A DNA stretch of 64,000 nt from an uncultured Paracoccaceae bacterium (GCA_947499715.1 CANMPL010000007.1:1-64000); one strand, 5' to 3'; positions 7,348 to 16,368 are shown, counted from the stretch's first letter. Program-made: numbers and translations. The notes: generated by a model not told the origin, from the letters alone.

Positions 7348-8391
7348 ATGACGATCAAAACTCTGCTCGGTGCGGGCAGCCTTATTGCACTGGCGACAGC
7401 CGTTTCTGCACAAGATGCCGACCTTTTGGTGTTCGATTATCCGGGCTTTGAAGATCCGGCCTATCATGCGGGCTATGTTGAAATGCACGGCGACAGCCCG
7501 ACCTTTTCGTTCTTTGGCGACGAAGACGAAGCCTTCCAGAAAATCCGGTCCGGCTTTCAGGCCGACGTCGCACATATCTGTGCGGGCTCTGTCACCAAAT
7601 GGGCGGAAAGCGGGATTCTGGATGAATGGGACGTCAGCAAAATCAGCGCCTATGGCGATGTTGATGCCAACCTGAAAGGCACCGATGTCGGCTCTGACGG
7701 GCCGGTCTACTGGATCCCAACCGATTTCGGATCAACCGCCATTGCCTATAACCCAGAAGAGGTTCCAGCAGAGGATGTCGCATCGCTGAACGTCTTCAAG
7801 GACCCAAAATATGCAGGCCGTTTGACCCTGCCCGACAACGTCGATGACGCCTATGCGCTGGCCTATCTGGCCACCGGTGTTGATGACTGGTCAAACGCCA
7901 CCGATGAACAGTTTGAGGCCGCCAGCAACTGGCTGCGCGAGGTTCACCCCAACCTGCGGACCTATTGGGTTGATCCTGCAGAACTGGCGCAATTGCTGTC
8001 CTCGGGCGAGGTTCTGGTGAGCTGGGCGTGGAACGAAACCTATCCCACCATGCTGGATGAAGGCCGCCCCATCGCGTTCCAACGTGCCGCGACCGAGGGG
8101 TCGTCACTTTGGCTGTGTGGCTATGTGAATTTGGCGGATGGTCAGGGCGTCGAAGACAAGGCCTATGACTATATCAACGCGATGCTGGCCCCCTCTTCGG
8201 TCCTGCCGTTGCTGGATGCCGGATATGGATCTGCCAATGCCGTGGCACTGAACGATCAGGTCGGTCTGGACGATCTGGCCGTCGCAGGGCTGGAGCCTGT
8301 GGACGTGCCGTTGCTGGCGCAAATGCCGATGAGCAATGCCGCGCGAGAGCGTCAGGCAGAGACGTTTGAGCTGATCAAATCCGGCTTCTGA
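7348..8391 (+). CDS. Periplasmic polyamine-type ABC substrate-binding protein (PotD-like), orphan
   Basis: This 347-residue protein begins with a Sec signal peptide (about residues 1-22, cleaved after AVSAQ or nearby) and continues as a bacterial extracellular solute-binding protein of the spermidine/putrescine type, with YWIPTDFGSTAIAYNP, AGRLTLPDN and the VLVSWAWNE region. Such proteins deliver polyamines or related amines to a membrane permease. The start at 7348 follows CGGGAG. No permease or ATPase gene is adjacent, and a strong terminator follows, so it must share a transporter encoded elsewhere or act alone. It lies 73 bp after the GntR gene. Confidence 0.85.
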   Translation: MTIKTLLGAGSLIALATAVSAQDADLLVFDYPGFEDPAYHAGYVEMHGDSPTFSFFGDEDEAFQKIRSGFQADVAHICAGSVTKWAESGILDEWDVSKISAYGDVDANLKGTDVGSDGPVYWIPTDFGSTAIAYNPEEVPAEDVASLNVFKDPKYAGRLTLPDNVDDAYALAYLATGVDDWSNATDEQFEAASNWLREVHPNLRTYWVDPAELAQLLSSGEVLVSWAWNETYPTMLDEGRPIAFQRAATEGSSLWLCGYVNLADGQGVEDKAYDYINAMLAPSSVLPLLDAGYGSANAVALNDQVGLDDLAVAGLEPVDVPLLAQMPMSNAARERQAETFELIKSGF

Positions 8392-8413
8392 TCCGGGTCT
8401 GAAAACCATCACA

Positions 8414-8440
8414 GGGCGGTGCTGCGGCGCCGCCCTTTTT
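8414..8440 (+). terminator. Rho-independent terminator after the PotD-like gene
   Basis: GGGCGGTGC and GCGCCGCCC pair (with one G-T wobble) around a short loop and are followed by TTTTT at 8436-8440, 22 bp past the stop codon. Confidence 0.85.
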
Positions 8441-8451
8441 CGTGCAAACCA

Positions 8452-8506
8452 CCATGCACAAAGTACATGAAAACCATGCACAAACCATACACATACCATG
8501 CGCATG
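8452..8506. repeat. 11-bp tandem repeat array, copy A (five units)
   Basis: Five units of exactly 11 bp start at 8452, 8463, 8474, 8485 and 8496: CCATGCACAAA, a diverged GTACATGAAAA, CCATGCACAAA, CCATACACATA and CCATGCGCATG. On the minus strand the consensus is TTTGTGCATGG. The same 11-bp repeat in the other orientation is found at 60730-60773. The period is close to one helical turn, as expected for co-operative protein binding on one DNA face. The array lies after a terminator and about 100 bp before the next gene. The surrounding gap 8392-8605 holds no other gene; a small inverted repeat (ACGCGC, GTTAA, GCGCGT) lies at 8516-8532. Confidence 0.8.
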
Positions 8507-8605
8507 AAAGTCCTAACGCGCGTTAAGCGCGTACGGTGGTCGGCGCACTGGTCAATCCCAGTCAATCGCCCTACCTGAGGGGCTGAACAGACAAGGATGC
8601 ACCCG

Positions 8606-8950
8606 ATGGACCTTTTGAACTACGTTTTCGCAGCCCTCAGCATCGGGTTGGGTTGTTTTGGCTGGCTGGCCCCCGCCTATACGATGGGCGCGCTGGACCT
8701 GACGCCGGGCCAGAGCAGCATGGGCGCGTCGGAGGTCCGCGCCAGCGTGGGTGCCCTGTTTGTGGGACTGGGTGTTGGGGTCCTGATAATCGGCACACCA
8801 GAGGCTTATGCGATGCTGGGATTTGCATGGGCCGGGGCCGCCATGGGGCGCGGCACATCGCTGATTTTGGACGGGCAAAGCCAAAAGAAATGGATCTATT
8901 TCGGGGTCGAGGCGGCGGTTGCCATTGGCGCGTTGTGGGTCAACCTTTGA
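8606..8950 (+). CDS. Small membrane protein, DUF4345-like
   Basis: This protein of 114 residues is predicted to have about four hydrophobic helices. The SEVRASVGALFVGLGVGVL segment resembles the conserved helix of DUF4345-type proteins. No function is known. The ATG at 8606 is chosen because AAGG lies at a suitable distance upstream; an ATG at 8597 is directly against that AAGG and therefore less likely. It is followed 42 bp later by the acylase gene on the same strand and may share its transcript. Confidence 0.65.
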   Translation: MDLLNYVFAALSIGLGCFGWLAPAYTMGALDLTPGQSSMGASEVRASVGALFVGLGVGVLIIGTPEAYAMLGFAWAGAAMGRGTSLILDGQSQKKWIYFGVEAAVAIGALWVNL

Positions 8951-8992
8951 GCCGCTAAAAGACCCCTCAAGAGTTTGGTTACGGGGGCCGCA

Positions 8993-11458
8993 ATGGCGTT
9001 CATTTTTCGGTGGCTTTTGCGGATCACCTCTGCGCTGATTTTTTTGGGCATTGGGGCCGTGTTGCTGGGCTGGTATTTCGCCAGCCGGTCGCTGCCGGAT
9101 TATGACGGCACATTTGCGGTCGCCGACATCGCCGCCCCGGTCGAGATTGTGCGCGACAACGCCAATGTCCCCCATATCTTTGGCAGCAGCGATGCGGACG
9201 TGTTCTATGCGCTTGGTTATGCCCACGCGCAGGACCGGTTATGGCAGATGACCATGCTGCGGCGTACAGCACAGGGCCGTCTGTCAGAGCTTTTTGGGCA
9301 GCGCACCCTTGCCATTGATAGCGTGATCCGGCGGTTTGACATTTACGGCACGGCCGTCAAATCGGTCCCGGCACAGGACGCTGCCACCGCGCAAGCGCTT
9401 GAGGCTTATGCCGCAGGCGTCAATGGCTGGCTGGCAGAGGTCAACAAAGGTGCATTGGGCCGTGGTGCACCAGAGATGTGGGTGTTCAACCACCCCGTCG
9501 CCCCATGGCAGCCCGCCGACAGCATTGCGATCCTCAAGCTGATGGCGTTGCAATTGTCGAACCATCTGGAACAAGAGGTGTTGCGGGCCAGAACTTCTTT
9601 GATGTTGTCGCCGGAACGGTTGGCCGATCTGCTGCCCGATGATCCGGGCACGGGGATCGCGGCATTGCCCGAATATGCGAACCTGATTGACGGCGTGCCA
9701 CGTTATGCTGGCAACAGCCGCGCGCCCTTTGATCCGCTGTCACCGATCAAGCCACGCGAATTGGCGGGCGCGTCGAATGCCTGGACCGCTGGCGTCACAC
9801 GCTCTGCCGCCGGATCCACCTTGCTGGCCAACGATCCGCATCTGGGGCTGACGGCCCCGACCATCTGGTATCTGGCGCGGTTAGAGTTGCAATCAGGCGG
9901 CGTGATTGGCGGCACCATTCCCGGTATGCCCGTGGTGCTGACCGGGCGTAGCGCTGATCTGGGCTGGGGGATCACGTCAAGCTATCTGGATGATCAAGAC
10001 GTCTATATCGAGGAAGTGAACCCCGACAACCCGGACGAATACCGCACGCCGACAGGGTGGAAACCGTTTGAAAGCCGCGACAGCATCATTGTGGTCAAGG
10101 ATGGCGCTGCCGTCACGCTGCGCCTGCGCTGGACCGACAATGGACCGGTGCTACCGGGCAGCCAATATGACCTGAGCGCGGTGACCCCGCCCGGTCATGT
10201 CGCCAGTGTCGCTTGGACGGCCCTGTCGCCGCGCGATACCTCAATGTCGGCAGCGCTTGCCATCACCAAGGCCCGCACTGTCGAAGACGCCAGAGAGGCC
10301 GCGCGCGGCTATGTGGCACCCGGCCAGAACCTGACGATGGCGGACCGCAACAGCATCGCCATGGTGACCATGGGCGCGATCCCAAAGCGCGACGCCAACC
10401 ACCAAAGTCGGGGCCGCCTGCCCGCTTATGGCTATCTGCGCGAAAACCGCTGGCAGGGGTTCTTGCCGTTCGACAGCAACCCCAGCTTTGTTGACCCCAC
10501 GGGCGGGATTTTGGGCAATACCAATAACAAGACCGTCGACCGCCCCTTTCCTGACCATGTCTCGTTCAAATGGGGCGACACGCAAAGGATCAACCGCTGG
10601 CGGCGTCTGATGCAGGCGCGCGAGGTGCATACCCGCGAAAGCTTTATCGAGGCGCAGTTGGACACGGTCAGCTTTACCGCACGCGCGCTGTTGCCGCTGA
10701 TTGGGGCCGATCTGTGGTTCACCGGTGAGGCGGCCCCAGATGGGACGCCAGAGCGGCGGCGCCAGATCGCGCTGGAATTGCTGGCCGCCTGGAACGGCGA
10801 GATGAACGAGCATCTGCCAGAGCCGCTGATCTATGCGGCATGGGTGCGGCAATTGCAGGCCCGTCTGATCCGCGATGAGTTGGGGCCACTGGCGGCAGAG
10901 TTCACCCATATTGAGCCGATCTTTCTTGAACGCGTGTTCCGCGATGTTGATGGGGCCGGGATCTGGTGCGACGTGTTGCAATCGGCGCCGCAAGAGACCT
11001 GCACCGACATTGCCCGGCTGGCGCTGGATGACGCGCTGGTCTGGATTGATGAAACCTATGGCGGCACGGTCGAGGCGCTGCGCTGGGGTCAGGCGCATCA
11101 GGCTGTCCAGGACCACCCCACCTTGGGCGAAGTGCCGGTGCTGAACTGGTTTGTGAACATACGCCAGTCGACCAGCGGCGGCGATAACACCCTGCAACGG
11201 GGCCGCACATCAGGTGTCGGGCCAGAGCCGTTTCAGAACGTCCATGCCGCGGGCTATCGCGGGGTTTACGACTTTGCCGATCCCGACAGCAGCGTCTTTG
11301 TCACCGCCACCGGGCAATCGGGGCATTTCCTGTCGCGCTATTACGACAACCTTGGGGAACTGTGGCGCAGGGGTGAGTATATTCCGATGTCGCTTGACCC
11401 CGAACTGGCCCGCGCCGCGGCCTTGGGCGTGACCGTGCTGATGCCGCAAGGTCAGTAA
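8993..11458 (+). CDS. Penicillin-acylase-family Ntn hydrolase, membrane-anchored precursor
   Basis: This 821-residue precursor has an N-terminal hydrophobic anchor or signal (about residues 12-30), an alpha-subunit region with the conserved RDNANVPHIFG and GYAHAQDRLWQM blocks, and a beta-subunit that should begin at Ser261 in the GASNAW motif, the autocatalytic cleavage site and nucleophile. LLANDPHL follows as expected. Family members cleave amide bonds in beta-lactams, N-acyl homoserine lactones or other acyl amides in the periplasm; the substrate cannot be assigned. A quorum-quenching role is only one possibility. The start at 8993 follows GGGGG; a TTG at 8975 is less likely. Confidence 0.88.
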   Translation: MAFIFRWLLRITSALIFLGIGAVLLGWYFASRSLPDYDGTFAVADIAAPVEIVRDNANVPHIFGSSDADVFYALGYAHAQDRLWQMTMLRRTAQGRLSELFGQRTLAIDSVIRRFDIYGTAVKSVPAQDAATAQALEAYAAGVNGWLAEVNKGALGRGAPEMWVFNHPVAPWQPADSIAILKLMALQLSNHLEQEVLRARTSLMLSPERLADLLPDDPGTGIAALPEYANLIDGVPRYAGNSRAPFDPLSPIKPRELAGASNAWTAGVTRSAAGSTLLANDPHLGLTAPTIWYLARLELQSGGVIGGTIPGMPVVLTGRSADLGWGITSSYLDDQDVYIEEVNPDNPDEYRTPTGWKPFESRDSIIVVKDGAAVTLRLRWTDNGPVLPGSQYDLSAVTPPGHVASVAWTALSPRDTSMSAALAITKARTVEDAREAARGYVAPGQNLTMADRNSIAMVTMGAIPKRDANHQSRGRLPAYGYLRENRWQGFLPFDSNPSFVDPTGGILGNTNNKTVDRPFPDHVSFKWGDTQRINRWRRLMQAREVHTRESFIEAQLDTVSFTARALLPLIGADLWFTGEAAPDGTPERRRQIALELLAAWNGEMNEHLPEPLIYAAWVRQLQARLIRDELGPLAAEFTHIEPIFLERVFRDVDGAGIWCDVLQSAPQETCTDIARLALDDALVWIDETYGGTVEALRWGQAHQAVQDHPTLGEVPVLNWFVNIRQSTSGGDNTLQRGRTSGVGPEPFQNVHAAGYRGVYDFADPDSSVFVTATGQSGHFLSRYYDNLGELWRRGEYIPMSLDPELARAAALGVTVLMPQGQ

Positions 11459-11520
11459 GGCGCATTCACCAAAACTCGTTAAAATTTGAGGCGGGTTTGA
11501 CGCGTTTGCCCGGCGGGTCG

Positions 11521-11535
11521 TTAAGGTTTTGGTAA
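11521..11535 (+). promoter_or_regulatory. CtrA-like box before the first diguanylate cyclase
   Basis: TTAA, 7 bases, GTAA lies 23 bp before the start at 11559. It differs by one base from the CtrA consensus TTAA-N7-TTAA. A single near match can arise by chance, so this is tentative. Confidence 0.25.
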
Positions 11536-11558
11536 GATCGCGACTTCTATCAGGGGTC

Positions 11559-12311
11559 ATGTTCAAGCGTTTCGTGTTTTTTAATCTTTTGGCTCTGCTG
11601 GCGATCCGCAAGCCAAGCCATCTGATCTATAAGCCGGCCATGGTCTTTGCGATCATTCTGTGCGTCGATGTGGCCGTTCGGACGGTGGTGACAGGCATGG
11701 AGCCGGCGCAGATCCTGCCCGAGATGTTTGTCATCGGAATTGTCGCGGCACCCTTGGTGGCGATTTGCATGGCGATGGTCACCCACATGGAAAAACTGCA
11801 ACGGCAGATGGCGCGGATTGCGGGCACTGATATGCTGACCAATCTGCCGAACCGGCGCACATTTATGGGGCATGTTGAGGCGGCGATCAGCGCCGGACAG
11901 GCCGATGTGCTGATGATTGTGGATGCCGATCATTTCAAACGGGTGAATGATACCTTTGGTCATGCAGCGGGCGATCTTGCGCTTGTTTGCGTGGCGGAAC
12001 ATTTGCGCCATGTCATTGGTCCAAAGGACAAAATCGCGCGGCTGGGCGGTGAAGAGTTCGGGCTTTTGATCCGGGCCCAACCCAAAGCATCAGCACATCT
12101 ATTGGGTGCGAAAATTGCGGCAGGCGTCGCGTTTCACCTGCCAGAGCACGCAGCCGATGTGACATTGACGTTATCAATCGGCGCGACCGAATTGCAGCCA
12201 CATGACACATCACAAAACGCCTTTGAGCGGGCCGATAACGCGCTTTACGATGCCAAGTCCGCCGGGCGTGCGCGGATGGTTTATTATGCCCCGCCTGCAG
12301 ATGCGGCGTAG
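11559..12311 (+). CDS. Membrane-bound diguanylate cyclase (GGDEF), copy 1
   Basis: This 250-residue protein has two hydrophobic segments (about 28-45 and 56-75) and then a GGDEF domain with TDMLTNLPNRR at 90-100, VDADHFKRVNDTFGH and an intact GGEEF at 163-167. It should make cyclic di-GMP from two GTP. The position of the inhibitory RxxD site, five residues before GGEEF, reads GPKD, so product inhibition through that site is probably lost. It is followed 41 bp later by a close paralogue. The start at 11559 follows AGGGG. Confidence 0.88.
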   Translation: MFKRFVFFNLLALLAIRKPSHLIYKPAMVFAIILCVDVAVRTVVTGMEPAQILPEMFVIGIVAAPLVAICMAMVTHMEKLQRQMARIAGTDMLTNLPNRRTFMGHVEAAISAGQADVLMIVDADHFKRVNDTFGHAAGDLALVCVAEHLRHVIGPKDKIARLGGEEFGLLIRAQPKASAHLLGAKIAAGVAFHLPEHAADVTLTLSIGATELQPHDTSQNAFERADNALYDAKSAGRARMVYYAPPADAA

Positions 12312-12352
12312 CGGTTAACACAATCGCAGTATCGTTGCGCTACTGCAGGTGC

Positions 12353-13111
12353 ATGATCTACCGAATGGTGTTTAACGCCCTGCTGGCACTTCTTGCGATC
12401 CGCAGGCAGCGCGACTTGTATTACAAGCCGGTCGTCGTCTTTTGTGTTGTCTATGCGATCCGTTTCACCACCGAATGGCTGGTGTCGGGGATCGATACAG
12501 CGCGATTGAGAGACGAGATTATCATCACGGCAATTGTTGCATCCCCATTTCTGGTCATCGGCATGGCGATCGTGACGCATATGGAACAACTGCATGCCCA
12601 ATTGGCGAATTTGGCGGCGACTGATGTGTTGACGGATCTGCCGAACCGGCGCGCGTTTATTGCGGCATTTCAATCGGCAATCGAAACGCACGAAACGTGG
12701 CATTTGCTGGTCATTGACGTCGATCACTTCAAACGCGTGAACGACAATTTTGGTCATGCGGTGGGGGATCAGGCCCTAATCCGCGTCGCGGCACATTTGC
12801 GCCAACATGCCCGCATGGACGACCAGATTGGGCGTTTGGGTGGGGAAGAGTTCGGTATGCTTGTCTGCAACCGCGCGGGCGCTGACATCGCAGCGCTGGG
12901 CCGCAGGATGACAAAACCATTCAGCTTTGACGTCCCGGACAACAACAACAGCCTCTCGCTTTCCGTCTCTGTGGGGGCGACGCCTTTGCAGGTCTCTGAC
13001 ACTGTCGAAACCGCCTTTGTTCGCGCAGATCGTGCCCTTTATGATGCCAAGTCCGCCGGTCGCGCGCGGATGGTGATCTGTGAAAAGCTGCCCGAGAAAG
13101 CGGTCGCATAA
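12353..13111 (+). CDS. Membrane-bound diguanylate cyclase (GGDEF), copy 2
   Basis: This 252-residue protein aligns with its upstream neighbour from end to end: same N-terminus (LLALLAIRR...YYKP), two hydrophobic segments, TDVLTDLPNRR, VIDVDHFKRVNDNFGH and GGEEF, and an identical LYDAKSAGRARMV ending. It is therefore a tandem duplicate. Unlike copy 1 it keeps an RMDD inhibitory site five residues before GGEEF, so it should be product-inhibited. The start at 12353 matches the start of copy 1 in the alignment. It converges on hflX. Confidence 0.87.
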   Translation: MIYRMVFNALLALLAIRRQRDLYYKPVVVFCVVYAIRFTTEWLVSGIDTARLRDEIIITAIVASPFLVIGMAIVTHMEQLHAQLANLAATDVLTDLPNRRAFIAAFQSAIETHETWHLLVIDVDHFKRVNDNFGHAVGDQALIRVAAHLRQHARMDDQIGRLGGEEFGMLVCNRAGADIAALGRRMTKPFSFDVPDNNNSLSLSVSVGATPLQVSDTVETAFVRADRALYDAKSAGRARMVICEKLPEKAVA

Positions 13112-13194
13112 GGGCCGTCCGCGCGTGACGGTATAGCGGCGCAAGTCCGGCAGCATGGCATCAAAGGTTGATCACGGGGCCGGATACCTGACGT

Positions 13195-14469
13195 TCAAAG
13201 TTGACCAAAACGTCCCTCTTGCGTGACAGACCATTCCACGTCGAGGTCATAGCCAGTGTCAGAGGCGCGTTCTTCGATCACGACACCCTGATCAAACAGC
13301 CACGCCCGTTCGCGCCCCTGATCAAAACCTAAGTGCAGAGTGGTCTTGTTGGTCAATGCGCGGGTCGCATCGGCAATCGCGGCGACAAGCCTGGCCTGCC
13401 CTTCGCCGGTGATCGCAGAGAGGGCAAAAAGGTTCTCGCGCCGTTCGGCTGTTTCGATGACCCCAGCGCGGTCTTCGTCCGAAAGCTGATCAATCTTGTT
13501 CCAGACCTCAAAGATGGTGGCGCCTTCGGCGACGCCCAAAGTGGTCAGGATGGTTTGCACATCTTCGGCCTGTTCGTCTGACTGGGGGTGGCTGATGTCA
13601 CGGACGTGCACGATCAGGTCGGCGTCCAGCACTTCTTCCAGCGTGGCGCGGAAGGCGGCGACCAATTCGGTGGGCAGGTCAGAGATAAAGCCGACCGTGT
13701 CGGACATGATGACCTCGTCCCCCGTTTCAAGCAGGATCTTGCGCATCGTGGGGTCAAGCGTGGCAAAGAGCATGTCCTTGGCAAAGACATCCGCACCGGT
13801 CAGCCGGTTAAAGAGCGTGGATTTGCCCGCGTTGGTATAGCCCACAAGCGCCACAATCGGGAACGGCACCTTGGCCCGGCCCGCGCGGTGCAGGGTGCGT
13901 GTCTTGACCACCTTGGCCAGCTGCTTTTTCAGCGCATTCAGCTGCATGTCGATGGCGCGGCGGTCCGCCTCGATCTGGGTTTCACCGGGGCCGCCCACAA
14001 AACCAAGCCCACCGCGTTGGCGTTCGAGGTGGGTCCATGCGCGCACAAGGCGGGTGCGTTGATAGGTCAGCGCCGCCATTTCAACCTGCAACACGCCCTC
14101 AGCGGTGCGGGCGCGATCCGAGAAGATTTCCAAGATCAGCGAGGTCCGGTCAAGGATCTTGAGATCCCATTCCTTTTCCAGATTGCGCTGCTGCACCGGG
14201 CTGACGGGGCCGTCGATCAGCACCAGTTCAACCTCTGCCGCTCTGAAACGCTGTCCCAGTTCTTCGATCTTACCCTTGCCGAACAGTTTGCCGGGATGAA
14301 TGCGCGGCAGGCGCACAACGTCTTGCCCCAGAACCTCTAGATCTGGCAATGCAGCCGCCAGCGACACGCCTTCGGCGAGTGCGGCGTCGGGATCACGCGC
14401 AGCTTTGTCGGATTTGATGGTCGGGTGCAGCACCCAAGCCCGCGTGACGGGCTTGTCGTGTTCAAGCAA
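13195..14469 (-). CDS. hflX: Ribosome-associated GTPase HflX
   Basis: This 424-residue protein has the HflX N-terminal domain, the glycine-rich GFVGGPGETQIEADRR motif at about 157-171 and the GTPase G1 loop GYTNAGKST at 210-218, followed by DTVGF and NKID. HflX rescues or splits stalled ribosomes. It starts with TTG at 14469, 2 bp after the hfq stop, and the purine-rich end of hfq serves as its ribosome site. The hfq-hflX order is widely conserved. The unusual start is supported by the family N-terminus (EHDKPVTRAWVLHP) beginning right there. Confidence 0.93.
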   Translation of the reverse strand: MLEHDKPVTRAWVLHPTIKSDKAARDPDAALAEGVSLAAALPDLEVLGQDVVRLPRIHPGKLFGKGKIEELGQRFRAAEVELVLIDGPVSPVQQRNLEKEWDLKILDRTSLILEIFSDRARTAEGVLQVEMAALTYQRTRLVRAWTHLERQRGGLGFVGGPGETQIEADRRAIDMQLNALKKQLAKVVKTRTLHRAGRAKVPFPIVALVGYTNAGKSTLFNRLTGADVFAKDMLFATLDPTMRKILLETGDEVIMSDTVGFISDLPTELVAAFRATLEEVLDADLIVHVRDISHPQSDEQAEDVQTILTTLGVAEGATIFEVWNKIDQLSDEDRAGVIETAERRENLFALSAITGEGQARLVAAIADATRALTNKTTLHLGFDQGRERAWLFDQGVVIEERASDTGYDLDVEWSVTQEGRFGQL

Positions 14470-14471
14470 TG

Positions 14472-14705
14472 CTATTCTTCGCCTTCATAAAGACTGATGG
14501 GCTGGCTTGGCATGATCGTTGAAATGGCCGACTTGTAGACCAATTGAGACTGGCCATCGCGGCGCAACAACACGCAAAAGCTGTCAAACCATGTGATCAC
14601 GCCCTGAAGCTTGACCCCGTTGACCAGAAATATGGTCACCGGCACCTTGGTCTTGCGTACGTGATTGAGAAATGCGTCCTGCAGATTGGCTTTGTCGGAT
14701 GCCAT
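14472..14705 (-). CDS. hfq: RNA chaperone Hfq
   Basis: This 77-residue Sm-like protein has the [19 protein letters not shown] and [16 protein letters not shown] blocks and the IS-(T)-IMPSQPI Sm2 motif region. It forms a hexamer that pairs small RNAs with mRNAs. It is directly followed by hflX. The 139 bp upstream, to the trkH stop, hold a small hairpin (GGGCAG, CTGCCC near 14798-14815) and otherwise nothing that I recognise. Confidence 0.96.
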   Translation of the reverse strand: MASDKANLQDAFLNHVRKTKVPVTIFLVNGVKLQGVITWFDSFCVLLRRDGQSQLVYKSAISTIMPSQPISLYEGEE

Positions 14706-14844
14706 ATCAAATGTCCTTTTCTTGTTCTTGCGCCCCTTTTGAGCGGCTTTTTATTCTTGCGGCTGACACTCAACCGAACGCCACGCGTGTTGGCGGGCAG
14801 TATGTCCTGCCCGATCAGGATGTGAAAGCCCAAATATGCGGCGC

Positions 14845-16368
14845 TTATTTGCGCCAGATATCGGGGTTGAAAAGTGCAATGATGGCAAGTGTTTCCAGCC
14901 GCCCAAGGACCATGGCCGCGGCCAGAATGGCCTTTGCCAGATCGGGAATGCCGGAATAGGAGATCGGGTTTTCGGCAGCGATTGACGCAAGTGGCCCGGT
15001 TGTCGAAAGCGCCGCGACCGCAAGAACCATCGCGGTTTCAAACTGCACACCGGTCAGTGACAAAAGCAGCATGACCGCGGCGATGCTGATGGCAAAGAGC
15101 ATAAAGAAGATCCAGGAGATATTCGCCCCCTGCCGCCTGATCCGCCGCGCTTCGCCACCGCCACCGCCAACGGATGAGGGGTGCAAGAGCCGCTCAAGCT
15201 CTCGTTCGGAATGGCGGTAAAGCGCGTAGACGCGCAGCAGTTTGACCCCGCCCGCCGTGGTCGCCACGCCGCCGCCGATCAGCGCCAGTCCCACAAGGAA
15301 CAGCCCCGGCGTGTCCAGCCCCGACCAGTCAGCGGCGCTGACCCAATAGCGCGATTCAAACCCGGTGGTGGTCAAAAACGAGGTCACCGTAAAGATCGTG
15401 CCCCAAAGCGCCTCTAACCCACCGGCTTGGGCGATGGCGGTTTCTTCGTCGATGGAGCCCAGAAAGTGACGCCCGTAAAGCAAGGCCGTGGATCCAAGGA
15501 CAAGGGCGATGGCGACCTGCACCTCTGGGTCGCGGAACATGCTGCTTTTGCGGTCCAGAATGTTGCCGCCCGAGAAGGTCAGCCGCGAGATCGCAAAGAC
15601 GAAGAAGGCGAAGATCAGGACCTCGCCCCAGACCCCGGATGCGGCAAAGTAAAAGCCGCCAATTGGGGAAATGCCGGATGACGACATCACCGCCATGGCA
15701 TGGCACAGGGCGATATAGGGCACCTCGCCCAGAACCACGAGTCCAAGCCACAACAGGCAAGTCAGCCCGGTATAGATCGGGGTCAATTGCAAGGCATAGC
15801 GCGTCAGGCGGCGCGAAGGATCGACGGCAAAGCCGACCTGGCTGAATGTGGCCGCAGCACCGCGCCCGACACCGCCCCTGGCGCGCACTTCGAACCCACC
15901 CAGGTTCAGCGGCGCAAAGATCGCAACAGCCGTGACCCAGACCATCAGCCCGCCCATCCAGCCCACCATCGCCCGCCAAAGGTGGAGCGAGGGCGTCAAC
16001 CGACCAGAGCCATCATAGACCGTCGCCCCGGTTGTCGTGAAGCTGGACACCATTTCAAACCAGGCGTTCAGGAAACTGGTGTTGCCCACCGCTTCGTGGA
16101 ATGGAACGGCAAAGAGGATCGGCAGCGCTGCAAAGGACGCGATAAGCGTGATGAGCTGGCTGCGCGCGACAGAGCGCGGCGCGTATCCGGCGGTTGCAAG
16201 GGCAAACACCAGCGTCAGGAAGCCAAACAGGATCGTGCCGTAAAAGAACACGCGCATGGTCACATGATCGTCCATGATCGCGCCATGGGCGGCCGGCACC
16301 AGCATCGCGAGCGATGCCAGCCCCATCAAAAGCACAAAAAACGGCAGGGCTGTCAGGCGCGCCATCAT
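14845..16368 (-). CDS. trkH: Potassium uptake protein TrkH
   Basis: This 507-residue integral membrane protein has the repeated pore-loop segments of the Trk/Ktr superfamily (for example SFTTTGATVYDGSG, SSSGISPIGGF and TTTGFESRYW). It is the potassium-translocating subunit partnered by TrkA. Its ATG shares one base with the trkA stop (TGATG), so translation is coupled. A second ATG follows at once. Length and order are typical for alphaproteobacteria. Confidence 0.92.
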   Translation of the reverse strand: MMARLTALPFFVLLMGLASLAMLVPAAHGAIMDDHVTMRVFFYGTILFGFLTLVFALATAGYAPRSVARSQLITLIASFAALPILFAVPFHEAVGNTSFLNAWFEMVSSFTTTGATVYDGSGRLTPSLHLWRAMVGWMGGLMVWVTAVAIFAPLNLGGFEVRARGGVGRGAAATFSQVGFAVDPSRRLTRYALQLTPIYTGLTCLLWLGLVVLGEVPYIALCHAMAVMSSSGISPIGGFYFAASGVWGEVLIFAFFVFAISRLTFSGGNILDRKSSMFRDPEVQVAIALVLGSTALLYGRHFLGSIDEETAIAQAGGLEALWGTIFTVTSFLTTTGFESRYWVSAADWSGLDTPGLFLVGLALIGGGVATTAGGVKLLRVYALYRHSERELERLLHPSSVGGGGGEARRIRRQGANISWIFFMLFAISIAAVMLLLSLTGVQFETAMVLAVAALSTTGPLASIAAENPISYSGIPDLAKAILAAAMVLGRLETLAIIALFNPDIWRK

